A stretch of DNA of 64,000 nucleotides from Mycobacterium sp. OTB74. GTDB lineage: Bacteria; Actinomycetota; Actinomycetes; Mycobacteriales; Mycobacteriaceae. Positions 36,084-44,736 of this stretch are shown here, one piece after another (the first letter of the stretch is position 1; each line of letters opens with the position of its first letter). The DNA lies in contig NZ_JARXVD010000013.1 of the NCBI RefSeq assembly GCF_029892685.1, positions 62,001 through 126,000 of the forward strand. Reading direction: 5' to 3'. Under the pieces are notes generated by a model, which saw only the letters and a list, made by a program, of their open reading frames with translations, was not told the DNA's origin and did no database searches. Made by a program: the position numbers and the translations under genes.

Positions 36084-36839
36084 ATGGCAAAGACCCGCAA
36101 CCCTGCCGAGCTGAAGGCCGCCAAGGCCGAGGCCAAGGCCGCCAGTAAGGCGCAGGCCAAGCAGCGCCGTGCCCAACTGTGGCAGGCGTTCCAGATCCAG
36201 CGCAAAGAGGACAAGCGGCTGCTGCCGTACATGATCGGCGCGTTTGTCCTGATCGTGGCGGTCTCGGTCGGTGTCGCGGTGTTCGTCGGCGGCACCTTCA
36301 CCATGGTCACGCTGATCCTGCTGGGCGTTGTGCTCGGCGCACTGGTCGCGTTCATCATCTTCGGCCGGCGCGCGCAAAAATCCGTCTACAGCAAGGCCGA
36401 GGGCCAGACCGGCGCGGCGGCCTGGGCGCTGGAGCAGTTGCGTGGCCAGTGGCGCGTCACGCCTGGCGTTGCGGCGACCGGCAGTTTCGACGCGGTGCAC
36501 CGGGTCATCGGTCGCCCGGGTGTGATCTTCGTCGGCGAGGGGTCGGCCCAACGCCTCAAACCGCTTATGGCGCAAGAGAAAAAGCGCACTGCACGGCTGG
36601 TCGGCGAGGTGCCCATCTACACCGTTGTGGTCGGCAACGACGAGGACCAGGTTCCGCTGTCCAAACTGGAGCGGCACCTGACCAAGCTGCCCAGCAACAT
36701 CACCGTCAAGCAGATGGATGCGCTGGAATCCAAGATGGCCGCACTGGGCTCCAAGCTGGGGCCGGGTGGGCTGCCGAAGGGCCCGCTGCCCGCGGGCGCC
36801 AAGGTGAAGGGCATGCAGCGCACCGCCCGCCGCAAGTAG
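36084..36839 (+). CDS. DUF4191 membrane protein (Rv2219-like)
   Basis: 251 residues. Lys/Ala-rich N-terminal helix (about 1-45), two transmembrane segments (YMIGAFVLIVAVSVGVAVFV and FTMVTLILLGVVLGALVAFI) and a soluble C-terminal domain containing RPGVIFVGEGSAQRLKPLM. Conserved downstream of lipA in mycobacteria; function unknown. Starts 15 nt after lipA. Confidence 0.87.
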   Translation: MAKTRNPAELKAAKAEAKAASKAQAKQRRAQLWQAFQIQRKEDKRLLPYMIGAFVLIVAVSVGVAVFVGGTFTMVTLILLGVVLGALVAFIIFGRRAQKSVYSKAEGQTGAAAWALEQLRGQWRVTPGVAATGSFDAVHRVIGRPGVIFVGEGSAQRLKPLMAQEKKRTARLVGEVPIYTVVVGNDEDQVPLSKLERHLTKLPSNITVKQMDALESKMAALGSKLGPGGLPKGPLPAGAKVKGMQRTARRK

Positions 36840-36844
36840 GGCAA

Positions 36845-37315
36845 CTAACGGCGTAGGACTGCGGTGTTCGTCACCCGGTCCTGCAGTCCGCGGCCGTCGG
36901 CATCGGTGAACAGGGCCGGCACCACCAAGGCCACCAGCACGCCGCGCACCACCGCCCGGATGAACCCCACCCTGGGTACGTTGTCGACCGGCACCACCAC
37001 CAGGCCCAGCGCCAGCTGGCCGGGGGTAAACCCGAAGAGCGACAACGAGATAACGCCGAGTACGAACCACACCGCCAACACCGCGGTGGACAGTGCGGAC
37101 AGCGAAATCAACCCGAATCTCATTGCGAGAGCGGCCAATCCGTAAGCGATCAGCCAGTCAACGAACAGCGCAGCGATCCGACGGCCCATCCGCGCCAGCG
37201 ACCGCGATCCCTCCGCCGGCAGCCCCAGATCCTGCCCTGGATAGCCGTCACGGGGACCTTCGGATTCGGGCCCAGAGAGCCACGAACCCAACCGAAAACC
37301 ATCTGCACCGGGCAT
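36845..37315 (-). CDS. RDD-family membrane protein
   Basis: 156 residues. Begins with a soluble Gly/Pro/Ser-rich segment, then RRIAALFVDWLIAYGLAALA, the RDD signature (conserved Arg and Asp in the first helix), and three more hydrophobic stretches. FTPGQLALGLVVVPVD is the usual RDD mid-motif. Rv2219A-like. Role unknown. Convergent with the DUF4191 gene (5-bp gap), divergent from glnA1. Confidence 0.87.
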   Translation of the reverse strand: MPGADGFRLGSWLSGPESEGPRDGYPGQDLGLPAEGSRSLARMGRRIAALFVDWLIAYGLAALAMRFGLISLSALSTAVLAVWFVLGVISLSLFGFTPGQLALGLVVVPVDNVPRVGFIRAVVRGVLVALVVPALFTDADGRGLQDRVTNTAVLRR

Positions 37316-37379
37316 GGTGTCAGGATAGGCGGGTGCCCGCGGTCACCCCTAACCCTGACCGACACATCTGGCCGATCGC

Positions 37380-37394
37380 GTAACTTCCGCGCAA
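37380..37394 (+). promoter_or_regulatory. GlnR-box-like site upstream of glnA1
   Basis: GTAAC-TTCCGC-GCAAC fits one half of the actinobacterial GlnR consensus GTnAC-n6-GaAAC. It sits 75 bp before the start codon, where a nitrogen-responsive activator could bind. Only one such unit is evident. Confidence 0.4.
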
Positions 37395-37469
37395 CATACG
37401 GTTGATCGGAGTGCAACATCGTGTCCCTAGCGTCAACCCGCGGGTTACACCAGTAAAGGAGAACACTCA

Positions 37470-38906
37470 GTGGCAGAAAAGACGTCCGACGACATCTTCA
37501 AGCTGATCAAGGACGAAAAGGTCGAGTACGTCGACATTCGCTTCTGCGATCTGCCCGGCGTCGTCCAGCACTTCTCGATCCCGGCGTCGGCGTTCGACGA
37601 GAGCGTTTTCGAAGACGGATTGGCTTTCGACGGCTCGTCGGTCCGCGGCTTCCAGTCGATTCACGAATCCGACATGATGCTGCTGCCTGACGCCGAAACC
37701 GCGCGCATCGACCCGTTCCGCGCGGCCAAGACGCTGAACCTCAACTTCTTCGTGCACGACCCGTTCACCCGCGAGGCTTACTCGCGCGACCCGCGCAACG
37801 TGGCCCGCAAGGCGGAGAACTACCTGACCAGCACGGGTATCGCCGACACCTGTTACTTCGGCGCCGAGGCTGAGTTCTACATTTTCGACTCGGTTGCCTT
37901 CGACTCGAAGATGAACGGCACCTTCTACGAGGTGGATTCAGAGTCCGCATGGTGGAACACCGGCGAGCCCTTCGAGGCCGACGGCAGTGCCAACCGCGGC
38001 TACAAGGTCCGCCCGAAGGGTGGCTACTTCCCCGTCGCGCCGTACGACCACTACGTGGACCTGCGCGACGAGATGTCGACCAACCTGCAGAACTCCGGTT
38101 TCACCCTGGAGCGCGGCCACCACGAGGTGGGCACTGCCGGCCAGGCCGAGATCAACTACAAGTTCAACACCCTGCTGCACGCGGCCGACGATGTGCTGCT
38201 GTTCAAATACATCATCAAGAACACCGCCTGGGCCAACGGCAAGACCGTCACCTTCATGCCCAAGCCGCTCTTCGGCGACAACGGCTCGGGCATGCACGCC
38301 CACCAGTCGCTGTGGAAGGACGGCAAGCCGCTGTTCCACGACGAGTCCGGTTACGCCGGTCTGTCCGACATCGCGCGCCACTACATCGGCGGCATCCTGC
38401 ACCACGCCCCGTCGCTGCTGGCGTTCACCAACCCGACGGTGAACTCCTACAAACGTCTGGTGCCGGGCTACGAGGCCCCGATCAACCTGGTCTACAGCCA
38501 GCGCAACCGCTCGGCCTGTGTCCGTATCCCGATCACCGGCAACAACCCGAAGGCCAAGCGCCTCGAGTTCCGCTGCCCGGACAGCTCGGGCAACCCGTAC
38601 CTGGCGTTCGCGGCCATGCTGATGGCCGGCATCGACGGCATCAAGAAGAAGATCGAGCCGATGGCCCCGGTCGACAAGGACCTGTACGAGCTGCCGCCGG
38701 ACGAAGCCGCCAACATCCCGCAGGCTCCGACCTCGCTGGCCAGCGTCATCGACAGGCTCGAAGAGGACCACGAATACCTCACCGAGGGTGGCGTGTTCAC
38801 CGAGGACCTGATCGAGACCTGGATCTCCTACAAGCGTGAGAACGAGATCCTGCCGGTGCAGATTCGCCCTCACCCGTACGAGTTCTCGCTCTACTACGAC
38901 TGCTAG
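37470..38906 (+). CDS. glnA1: Glutamine synthetase, type I-beta
   Basis: 478 residues, GTG start with AAAGGAGA upstream. Makes glutamine from glutamate, ammonia and ATP. Motifs: FDGSSVRGF, the metal/substrate block HEVGTAGQAEINYKF, KPLFGDNGSGMHAHQSLWKDG, and the adenylylation tyrosine in DKDLYELPPDE near residue 406, the target of GlnE. The abundance and secretion of this enzyme in pathogenic mycobacteria are known; not visible here. The GlnR-like site lies upstream. Confidence 0.97.
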   Translation: MAEKTSDDIFKLIKDEKVEYVDIRFCDLPGVVQHFSIPASAFDESVFEDGLAFDGSSVRGFQSIHESDMMLLPDAETARIDPFRAAKTLNLNFFVHDPFTREAYSRDPRNVARKAENYLTSTGIADTCYFGAEAEFYIFDSVAFDSKMNGTFYEVDSESAWWNTGEPFEADGSANRGYKVRPKGGYFPVAPYDHYVDLRDEMSTNLQNSGFTLERGHHEVGTAGQAEINYKFNTLLHAADDVLLFKYIIKNTAWANGKTVTFMPKPLFGDNGSGMHAHQSLWKDGKPLFHDESGYAGLSDIARHYIGGILHHAPSLLAFTNPTVNSYKRLVPGYEAPINLVYSQRNRSACVRIPITGNNPKAKRLEFRCPDSSGNPYLAFAAMLMAGIDGIKKKIEPMAPVDKDLYELPPDEAANIPQAPTSLASVIDRLEEDHEYLTEGGVFTEDLIETWISYKRENEILPVQIRPHPYEFSLYYDC

Positions 38907-39068
38907 ACCAGCTAAAGCGCTGACCAGCAGCTAAGCGGGCCAAACGGCTAGATCGTCCGCAGCAGTTTCAAACGAGTCCATCCGCTCGGCAATCACAGCA
39001 CCAACTGCCGAACGGGTGGACTCGTCTGCGTCAGGCGAGAATTGACCGAACATGTCAGTATTGACGGC

Positions 39069-39719
39069 GTGCGCACACACCGGACCGCGGGTGTCCTTGG
39101 AGCTACAGTGGTGACAACCTTGGCGCTGCTGAACACAGCCGTCGGCACTCCTTCCTCCGCCGCTAATCCATGCCCCGACATCGAGGTGGTGTTCGCTCGC
39201 GGCACCGATCAGGCACCTGGTGTTGGCGTGATTGGACAGGGATTTGTCGATTCGCTGCGCCCGCATGTCGGCGGGAGATCCCTTGGGGTATATGCAGTCG
39301 ACTACCCTGCGAGCCACGATTCGCCTAACTCCGCCAACGCGGGCGCCAAGGATATGAGCGCTCGTGTCGGGTACATGGCGGTGAACTGTCCCGGTACCCG
39401 GATGGTGCTCGGGGGATATTCCCAAGGCGCCGTTGTGACCGATCTCATCACCACGGCCGGTGTGCCACCCGCGGGCTTCGTTCCCGCGCCGCTGCCGCCG
39501 CAAGTGGCTGATCACGTTGCCGCGATCGCCGTCTTCGGAAATCCATGGGACAAATTGCCGGGGATGACCGCGACCAGCCCGCTGTATGGAGCTAAGGCCA
39601 TTGACTTGTGTAACCCGGGAGATCCAGTTTGCTCCGACGGTGGGGATTGGAAGGCGCACGAACTCTATGTGCCCGGGATGGTTAATCAGGCCGCGGTTTT
39701 CGCCGCGAGTCGGCTCTAG
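39069..39719 (+). CDS. Secreted cutinase-family serine esterase
   Basis: 216 residues. Signal peptide to about residue 32 (TVVTTLALLNTAVGTPSSAA). Cutinase core: FARGTDQAPGVG, nucleophile in GGYSQGAVV, Asp in CNPGDPVCSDG with flanking cysteines, and His in WKAHELYVPG, so the triad is complete. Acts on ester lipids outside the cell. GTG at 39069 is chosen by the signal-peptide start; CAGTAT at 39055-39060 fits a -10 box. Inserted between glnA1 and glnE relative to M. tuberculosis. Confidence 0.87.
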   Translation: MRTHRTAGVLGATVVTTLALLNTAVGTPSSAANPCPDIEVVFARGTDQAPGVGVIGQGFVDSLRPHVGGRSLGVYAVDYPASHDSPNSANAGAKDMSARVGYMAVNCPGTRMVLGGYSQGAVVTDLITTAGVPPAGFVPAPLPPQVADHVAAIAVFGNPWDKLPGMTATSPLYGAKAIDLCNPGDPVCSDGGDWKAHELYVPGMVNQAAVFAASRL

Positions 39720-39778
39720 CAAGCGCCCGGCTACATCTGACATGTAACCTCGGGTCGGGTTGCCCCTATCATCAGCTA

Positions 39779-40204
39779 ATGGCCAAAACGTCGACGATCG
39801 AAGCCCGGTTGGAAAACCGGCTCAATTCCCTTACCCCCGTTGTGCTGTCGGTGTTCAGGATGGTGATCGGATTCCTGTTCGCCTGTCACGGCGCGTCGGT
39901 GCTGTTCGCCTGGCCGGTCAACTTCGGTATGGGCACGCCGGCTTTCGGCGCATGGCCGGGCTGGTTCGCCGGAGCCATCGAACTGCTGGTCGGTATCCTG
40001 GTGTTCACCGGACTGGCCACCCGGGCCGCCGCATTCATCGGCTCCGGCCAGATGGCGGTCGCCTACTTCTGGCAGCACCAGCCCAAAGCCCTACTCCCCC
40101 TTGCCAATCACGGTGAGCCCGCGGTGCTGTTCTGCTTTGCTCTGTTCCTGCTGGTGTTCACCGGTGGCGGTGTGATCGCACTGGACACCCTGCGCAAGAA
40201 CTAG
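39779..40204 (+). CDS. DoxX-family membrane protein
   Basis: 141 residues with four transmembrane helices (VVLSVFRMVIGFLFACHG; WFAGAIELLVGILVFTGLA; AAAFIGSGQMAVAYFW; PAVLFCFALFLLVFTGGG). The pattern RMVIGFLFACHGASVLF is typical of DoxX/SURF4 proteins. Some mycobacterial DoxX proteins work with SodA and SseA in thiol homeostasis, but no such partner is here. The stop overlaps the convergent LLM gene by 4 bp. Confidence 0.85.
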   Translation: MAKTSTIEARLENRLNSLTPVVLSVFRMVIGFLFACHGASVLFAWPVNFGMGTPAFGAWPGWFAGAIELLVGILVFTGLATRAAAFIGSGQMAVAYFWQHQPKALLPLANHGEPAVLFCFALFLLVFTGGGVIALDTLRKN

Positions 40205-41061
40205 ACGTCCAGCCCCATATCGACCCGGAAGCGTTTCATCCCGTCGATCTTCTCAGCGACGGTGGCCTGCGGGCCGCTGTAGAACATCCACGGCATCGTC
40301 ACGTTGCCGGTGATGCCCGCCGCCTCCGCTCGCTGGAAATGCTCCGGCAGGTACGCATCGGACAGCGGGGTCAGGATCTCGAAACCCTCCAGCGGCAAGC
40401 CGTTTTCGGCCCGGATCGTCCGCACCCGGGTAGCTGACGCGATGGCCTGCTCCAGAGTGATCAAGTCACCGATCCAACCATCGTTGCGGGCGGCCCGGCG
40501 CAGCGCGATCTCACTGAGACCACCGACGTAAATCGGCACGGTCGGCGGTGTGGGCTCCATCTCCAACCGAGGCACGTCATAGAACTCCCCGGAGAACTCC
40601 GTCCAACCGGGCTGCCACAACTGCCGGATCAGCTCGAGCATCTCGTCGGTGCGCTTACCCCGGCGCTCGAAAGCCTGCCCCATCAAAGCGAATTCATCCG
40701 CACACCAACCGACCCCGACGCCGAACTCCACCCGACCACCGGACAAGCAGGCCGCGGTGCCGACTGCCTTGGCCACCGAGAACGGGTCCCGCATGCCGGG
40801 GATGTACACCGTGGTCACGAATTTCACCCGGCTGGTCACCTGAGCCAGCACGCCGACCAGCACCCACGGGTCCGGCCAGTGCGTGAACGGCTGCCAGCGA
40901 CGTTGCCCGTCAGGGGTGTACGGATAGGGCGTTGACAGGGTCTCCAGGTTCACCACGTGATCCGGAATGGCGATCCCGTCGTAGCCGAGTTCGTCTGCGG
41001 CCCTGGCGACCTCGACCAATTCCGAGCTGTCCAGGAACGCCAGGCTGACGTAGAACTTCAT
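40201..41061 (-). CDS. LLM-class F420-dependent oxidoreductase
   Basis: 286 residues, TIM-barrel bacterial luciferase-like family. YDGIAIPDHVVNLE, VLAQVTSRVKFVTTVYIPGMRDPFSVAK, and GGRVEFGVGVGWCADEFALMG are diagnostic of mycobacterial F420-dependent enzymes (TIGR03619-like). Substrate unknown. ATG at 41061 overlaps the thioesterase stop by 1 bp (TGATG). Confidence 0.87.
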   Translation of the reverse strand: MKFYVSLAFLDSSELVEVARAADELGYDGIAIPDHVVNLETLSTPYPYTPDGQRRWQPFTHWPDPWVLVGVLAQVTSRVKFVTTVYIPGMRDPFSVAKAVGTAACLSGGRVEFGVGVGWCADEFALMGQAFERRGKRTDEMLELIRQLWQPGWTEFSGEFYDVPRLEMEPTPPTVPIYVGGLSEIALRRAARNDGWIGDLITLEQAIASATRVRTIRAENGLPLEGFEILTPLSDAYLPEHFQRAEAAGITGNVTMPWMFYSGPQATVAEKIDGMKRFRVDMGLDV

Positions 41062-41711
41062 CAGGCTCCCCGCGCCCAGGACGGCCGGATGAAGATGCCG
41101 TCAGCCTCGACGGTGATCCCCTTAGCGTCGGAAATGGTGCCCCGGGCATACGTTTTCACGCCGTCGACCCGGTCGATCCAGGCCTCGGTCCGGACCGGCC
41201 CCAGCGGTGTCCCACGCAGATAGCGCAGCGTGATGGTGCCCGTGAAGTGCGGCTTGGTCAGTCCGTCGCTGGCGGCCTCGCCCAGCAGGTGATCCAGCAC
41301 CAGCGCACAGATACCACCGTGCACCAGTCCCGGCGGGCCCTCGTATGCCAATCCAAGATCGAACTCGGCCCAGCACCGGCCATCGTCGCTGGACGCTTCA
41401 TGGACGATGTTCATCGGCGGTGCGATTGCATTGCGCATGCCCACAGCAGGATTCGCGTAGGCCAATGGACGCCCGGTTCCCTCGTGCCGCAAGGTCAAGG
41501 TGCTGGTGTGCTGCGCCGAGGCCAACTGCTCGGTAACGGCTTCGATGGTCGCCTGAGCCTCGGCGATGGTGCCCGCGTCCACGCCGGTGCGGATGCCGGC
41601 GTCGATCAACCGGCGCACAGCCTCGGTGAATGGTTCGTACAGCGCCCGCTGACGTCTGTATTCCTCGTCGGTGATCACATCGAAGGGGAAATCGGCCATC
41701 GGATTAGTCAC
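41061..41711 (-). CDS. PaaI-like hotdog thioesterase
   Basis: 216 residues from a GTG (GGAGAG upstream; 4 bp after the glnE stop). C-terminal 4HBT hotdog domain with EGPPGLVHGGICALVLDHLL, the family's catalytic HGG segment. N-terminal helical extension (FTEAVRRLIDAGIRTGVDAG) is usual for actinobacterial members. Acyl-CoA thioester hydrolysis is likely. Translationally coupled to the LLM gene and probably co-transcribed with glnE. Confidence 0.83.
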   Translation of the reverse strand: MTNPMADFPFDVITDEEYRRQRALYEPFTEAVRRLIDAGIRTGVDAGTIAEAQATIEAVTEQLASAQHTSTLTLRHEGTGRPLAYANPAVGMRNAIAPPMNIVHEASSDDGRCWAEFDLGLAYEGPPGLVHGGICALVLDHLLGEAASDGLTKPHFTGTITLRYLRGTPLGPVRTEAWIDRVDGVKTYARGTISDAKGITVEADGIFIRPSWARGA

Positions 41712-41715
41712 TGCG

Positions 41716-44688
41716 CTACTCTCCAAAAACCTTACGTACCACTGCCTTTGCCCTTCTGGTGACGCGCAGGTAGTTGTCCAGGAACTCCCCGCCATCGCCG
41801 TTCTGCCAGCCGGCAGCCAACGCCACGGCGTTGAGTTGCCGCCCCGGTCCGGGCAGTTGGTCGGTGGGCTTGCCCCGCACCAGCACCAGCGCATTGCGCG
41901 CCCTGGTGGCGGTCAGCCAGGCCCGCCGGAGCATCTCCACGTCCTCGACGTCGACCAGCCCGGCCGCCTTGATGGCGTCCAGTGTCGCGAGTGTGGACGT
42001 GTTGTGCAGCGCGGGAACCTCATGGGCATAACGCAACTGGAGCAGCTGCACAGTCCATTCGACGTCTGCCAGGCCGCCGCGGCCCAGCTTGGTATGGGTG
42101 TTCGGGTCAGCCCCGCGCGGCAGTCGCTCGGCATCGACGCGGGCCTTGATCCGCCGGATCTCCTGCACCGCGGCGGCCGACACGCCCCCTGACGGATACC
42201 GCGTCTTGTCCACCATCAACAGGAACCGCTCGCCCAGTTCGAGGTCACCAGCCACTCGGTTGGCCCGCAGCAGTGCCTGAATCTCCCACGGCTGCGCCCA
42301 CTGCGCGTAGTACGTCTCGTACGACGCCAAAGTCCTTACCAGGGAACCATTTCGGCCCTCGGGCCGCAGCCCGGCGTCGACCTCCAACGGCGGGTCGGCG
42401 CTGGGTTGTCCCAGCAGCGTCCGCACCTGTTCGGCCACGCTGATGGCCCACCGCACGGCAGCGGATTCGTCGACGTCACCAATCGGGTCACACACGAACA
42501 TCACGTCGGCGTCCGACCCGTAGCCCAGTTCTGCGCCACCGAGCCGGCCCATACCAATCACCGCAATGCGTGCCGGCGCAACACCGTCCGGCGACTTCGC
42601 CCGGATCACGGAGTCCAGCGCGGCCTGCAGCACCGCGACCCACACCGAGGTCAAGGCCTGGCAGACGTCGGTCACCGACAGCAGACCCAGCAGATCCGCC
42701 GAAGCCACCCGGGCCAGTTCCCGCCGGCGCAAAGTACGGGCCGCGGCGATAGCCCGAGCCGGGTCGGAGTGCCGACCAGCCGAGGCCACCAGTGCCCGGA
42801 ACACCCCATCCGGTTCCACCTCAAGCAATTTGGGCCCTTGCGGCCCATCGGCGTACTGCTGCAGGACCTCCGGTGCCCGCATCAGCAGATCAGGAACGTA
42901 GGCCGAGGTGCCCAGCACCCGCATCAGCCGTTTCGCGACAGCACCCTCGTCGCGCAATGTCGACAGGAACCAGCGCTGTTCGGACAGTTCTTCGCTGATC
43001 CGCCGGTAGGCCAGCAGACCCGCATCAGGATCTGGGGTGTCCGAGAGCCAGTCCAGCAGGGTCGGCAACAGCACCTGTTGCACCGTGCCGCGCCGCCCAC
43101 TCGCACTGGTCAGCGCAGCCAAGTGGGTCAGCGCACTCTGCGGGCCTTCGTAACCCAGTGCGGCAAGCTGCCTTTCAGCCGCTTCAGTGCCCATGTCGGC
43201 CCCGAGGTCAGCGGCGCGTGTGCCCACCGACTCCAGCAATGGCTGGTAGAACAGCTTGGCGTGCAGCCGGGACACCCGCATGTGCTGGCGTTTGAGTTCC
43301 TCGCGCAGTACCCCGAGTGCATCGTGTTGCCCATCGGGCCGGACGTGCGCCGCGCGCGCCAGCCAGCGCCACGCCTCGACGTCGCCGTCCTCCGGCAACA
43401 GGTGGGTGCGCTTGAGCCGTTGCAGCTGCAGCCGGTGCTCGAGCAGCCGCAGAAACTCGTATGACGCCGTCATGTTGGCGGTGTCGTCGCGGCCGATGTA
43501 GCCGCCTTCACCAAGGGCGGCAAGCGCATCGACGGTGGAGGCCACGTGCAGTGAATCGTCGTTGCGGCCGTGCACCAGCTGCAGCAACTGCACCGCGAAC
43601 TCGACATCGCGCAGACCACCGCTGCCCAATTTCAACTCGCGGGTGCGAACACCGGCCGGTACCAACTCTTCGACCCGACGCCGCATGGCCTGCACGTCGG
43701 CCACGAAATCCTCACGGTCGCAAGCGGTCCAGACCATCGGCATCAGTGCCTTGATGTACTGCTTGCCCAACTCCGCATCGCCGACCGCAGGCCTGGCCTT
43801 CAGCAGCGCCTGGAATTCCCAGGTCTTGGCCCAGCGCTCGTAGTAGGCGATGTGCGATTCCAGGGAGCGCACCAGCTGGCCCGCCTTGCCCTCCGGCCGC
43901 AACGCCGCGTCCACCTCGAAGAAGGTCTCCCCGGCGAAGCGCATCATCTCCCCGGCAACCCTTGAGGCGGTCTGGTCCGTGGTATCCCCGACGAAGATGA
44001 TGTCGACATCGCTAACGTAATTCAGTTCGCGCGCGCCACATTTGCCCATTGCAATCACGGCGAGCCGAGGTGGCGCGGCGTCCGGCCCGCACACCGTCCG
44101 GTTCGCGACGATCAACGCCGCACCCAGTGCGGCATCGGCCAAATCGGACAGCTGCTGACCCACCGTGACGAACGGCAGCACCGGCTCGTTCTCGACTGTC
44201 GGGGCCAGGTCGAGCGCTGCCAGCACCAGCAGCCGATCTCGGTAGCGAGTGCGCAGTTCCGATGATGCGACAGACAGGTCCGAGGCGATTTGTTCGGCCA
44301 GTGCACCCAGGTCCTCAAGCAGTTCTGCGCGCGTCGGCAGCTTCACCCGACCGCGCAACAACCGCCACGAATCAGGATGTGCGACAAGGTGATCGGCGAA
44401 GGCCAGCGACGAGCCCAGCACCGCGAACAGCCGTCCGCGGAGCGACTTGTCCGAGACCAGCAACCTGTTGAGTTCGTCCCAGCCGGGGCCGAGCACCTCC
44501 GCGATGCGAACCATTGCCTGCAGTGCGCTGTCGGCGTCGGGCGCCCGCGACAACGACCACAGGAGCTCGACGTGGGCATCGGTGTTCCAGCCCAATTGGT
44601 CCAGATCGGCACGCGCTGACTGCGCAACCAAACCGAGGCGGCCGACGCTGGGTTTAGACGGACGCTGGGTCGCGGGGTTGGGCACCAT
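41716..44688 (-). CDS. glnE: Glutamine synthetase adenylyltransferase / adenylyl-removase
   Basis: 990 residues. Two nucleotidyltransferase domains in tandem: the N-terminal deadenylylase carries NYVSDVDIIFVGDTT and the C-terminal adenylylase GYGSDADVMFVCDPIGD, each followed by helical PII-uridylyl-type regions (EVDAALRPEGKAGQLVRS; EVDAGLRPEGRNGSLVRT). It controls GlnA1 by modifying its tyrosine. It lies beside glnA2 (minus strand), with glnA1 about 2.8 kb away on the plus strand. Confidence 0.95.
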   Translation of the reverse strand: MVPNPATQRPSKPSVGRLGLVAQSARADLDQLGWNTDAHVELLWSLSRAPDADSALQAMVRIAEVLGPGWDELNRLLVSDKSLRGRLFAVLGSSLAFADHLVAHPDSWRLLRGRVKLPTRAELLEDLGALAEQIASDLSVASSELRTRYRDRLLVLAALDLAPTVENEPVLPFVTVGQQLSDLADAALGAALIVANRTVCGPDAAPPRLAVIAMGKCGARELNYVSDVDIIFVGDTTDQTASRVAGEMMRFAGETFFEVDAALRPEGKAGQLVRSLESHIAYYERWAKTWEFQALLKARPAVGDAELGKQYIKALMPMVWTACDREDFVADVQAMRRRVEELVPAGVRTRELKLGSGGLRDVEFAVQLLQLVHGRNDDSLHVASTVDALAALGEGGYIGRDDTANMTASYEFLRLLEHRLQLQRLKRTHLLPEDGDVEAWRWLARAAHVRPDGQHDALGVLREELKRQHMRVSRLHAKLFYQPLLESVGTRAADLGADMGTEAAERQLAALGYEGPQSALTHLAALTSASGRRGTVQQVLLPTLLDWLSDTPDPDAGLLAYRRISEELSEQRWFLSTLRDEGAVAKRLMRVLGTSAYVPDLLMRAPEVLQQYADGPQGPKLLEVEPDGVFRALVASAGRHSDPARAIAAARTLRRRELARVASADLLGLLSVTDVCQALTSVWVAVLQAALDSVIRAKSPDGVAPARIAVIGMGRLGGAELGYGSDADVMFVCDPIGDVDESAAVRWAISVAEQVRTLLGQPSADPPLEVDAGLRPEGRNGSLVRTLASYETYYAQWAQPWEIQALLRANRVAGDLELGERFLLMVDKTRYPSGGVSAAAVQEIRRIKARVDAERLPRGADPNTHTKLGRGGLADVEWTVQLLQLRYAHEVPALHNTSTLATLDAIKAAGLVDVEDVEMLRRAWLTATRARNALVLVRGKPTDQLPGPGRQLNAVALAAGWQNGDGGEFLDNYLRVTRRAKAVVRKVFGE

Positions 44689-44736
44689 CCGACGTTAGCG
44701 CACCGCCCGGCAGCGCATATATCCGCTACCTGCCTG

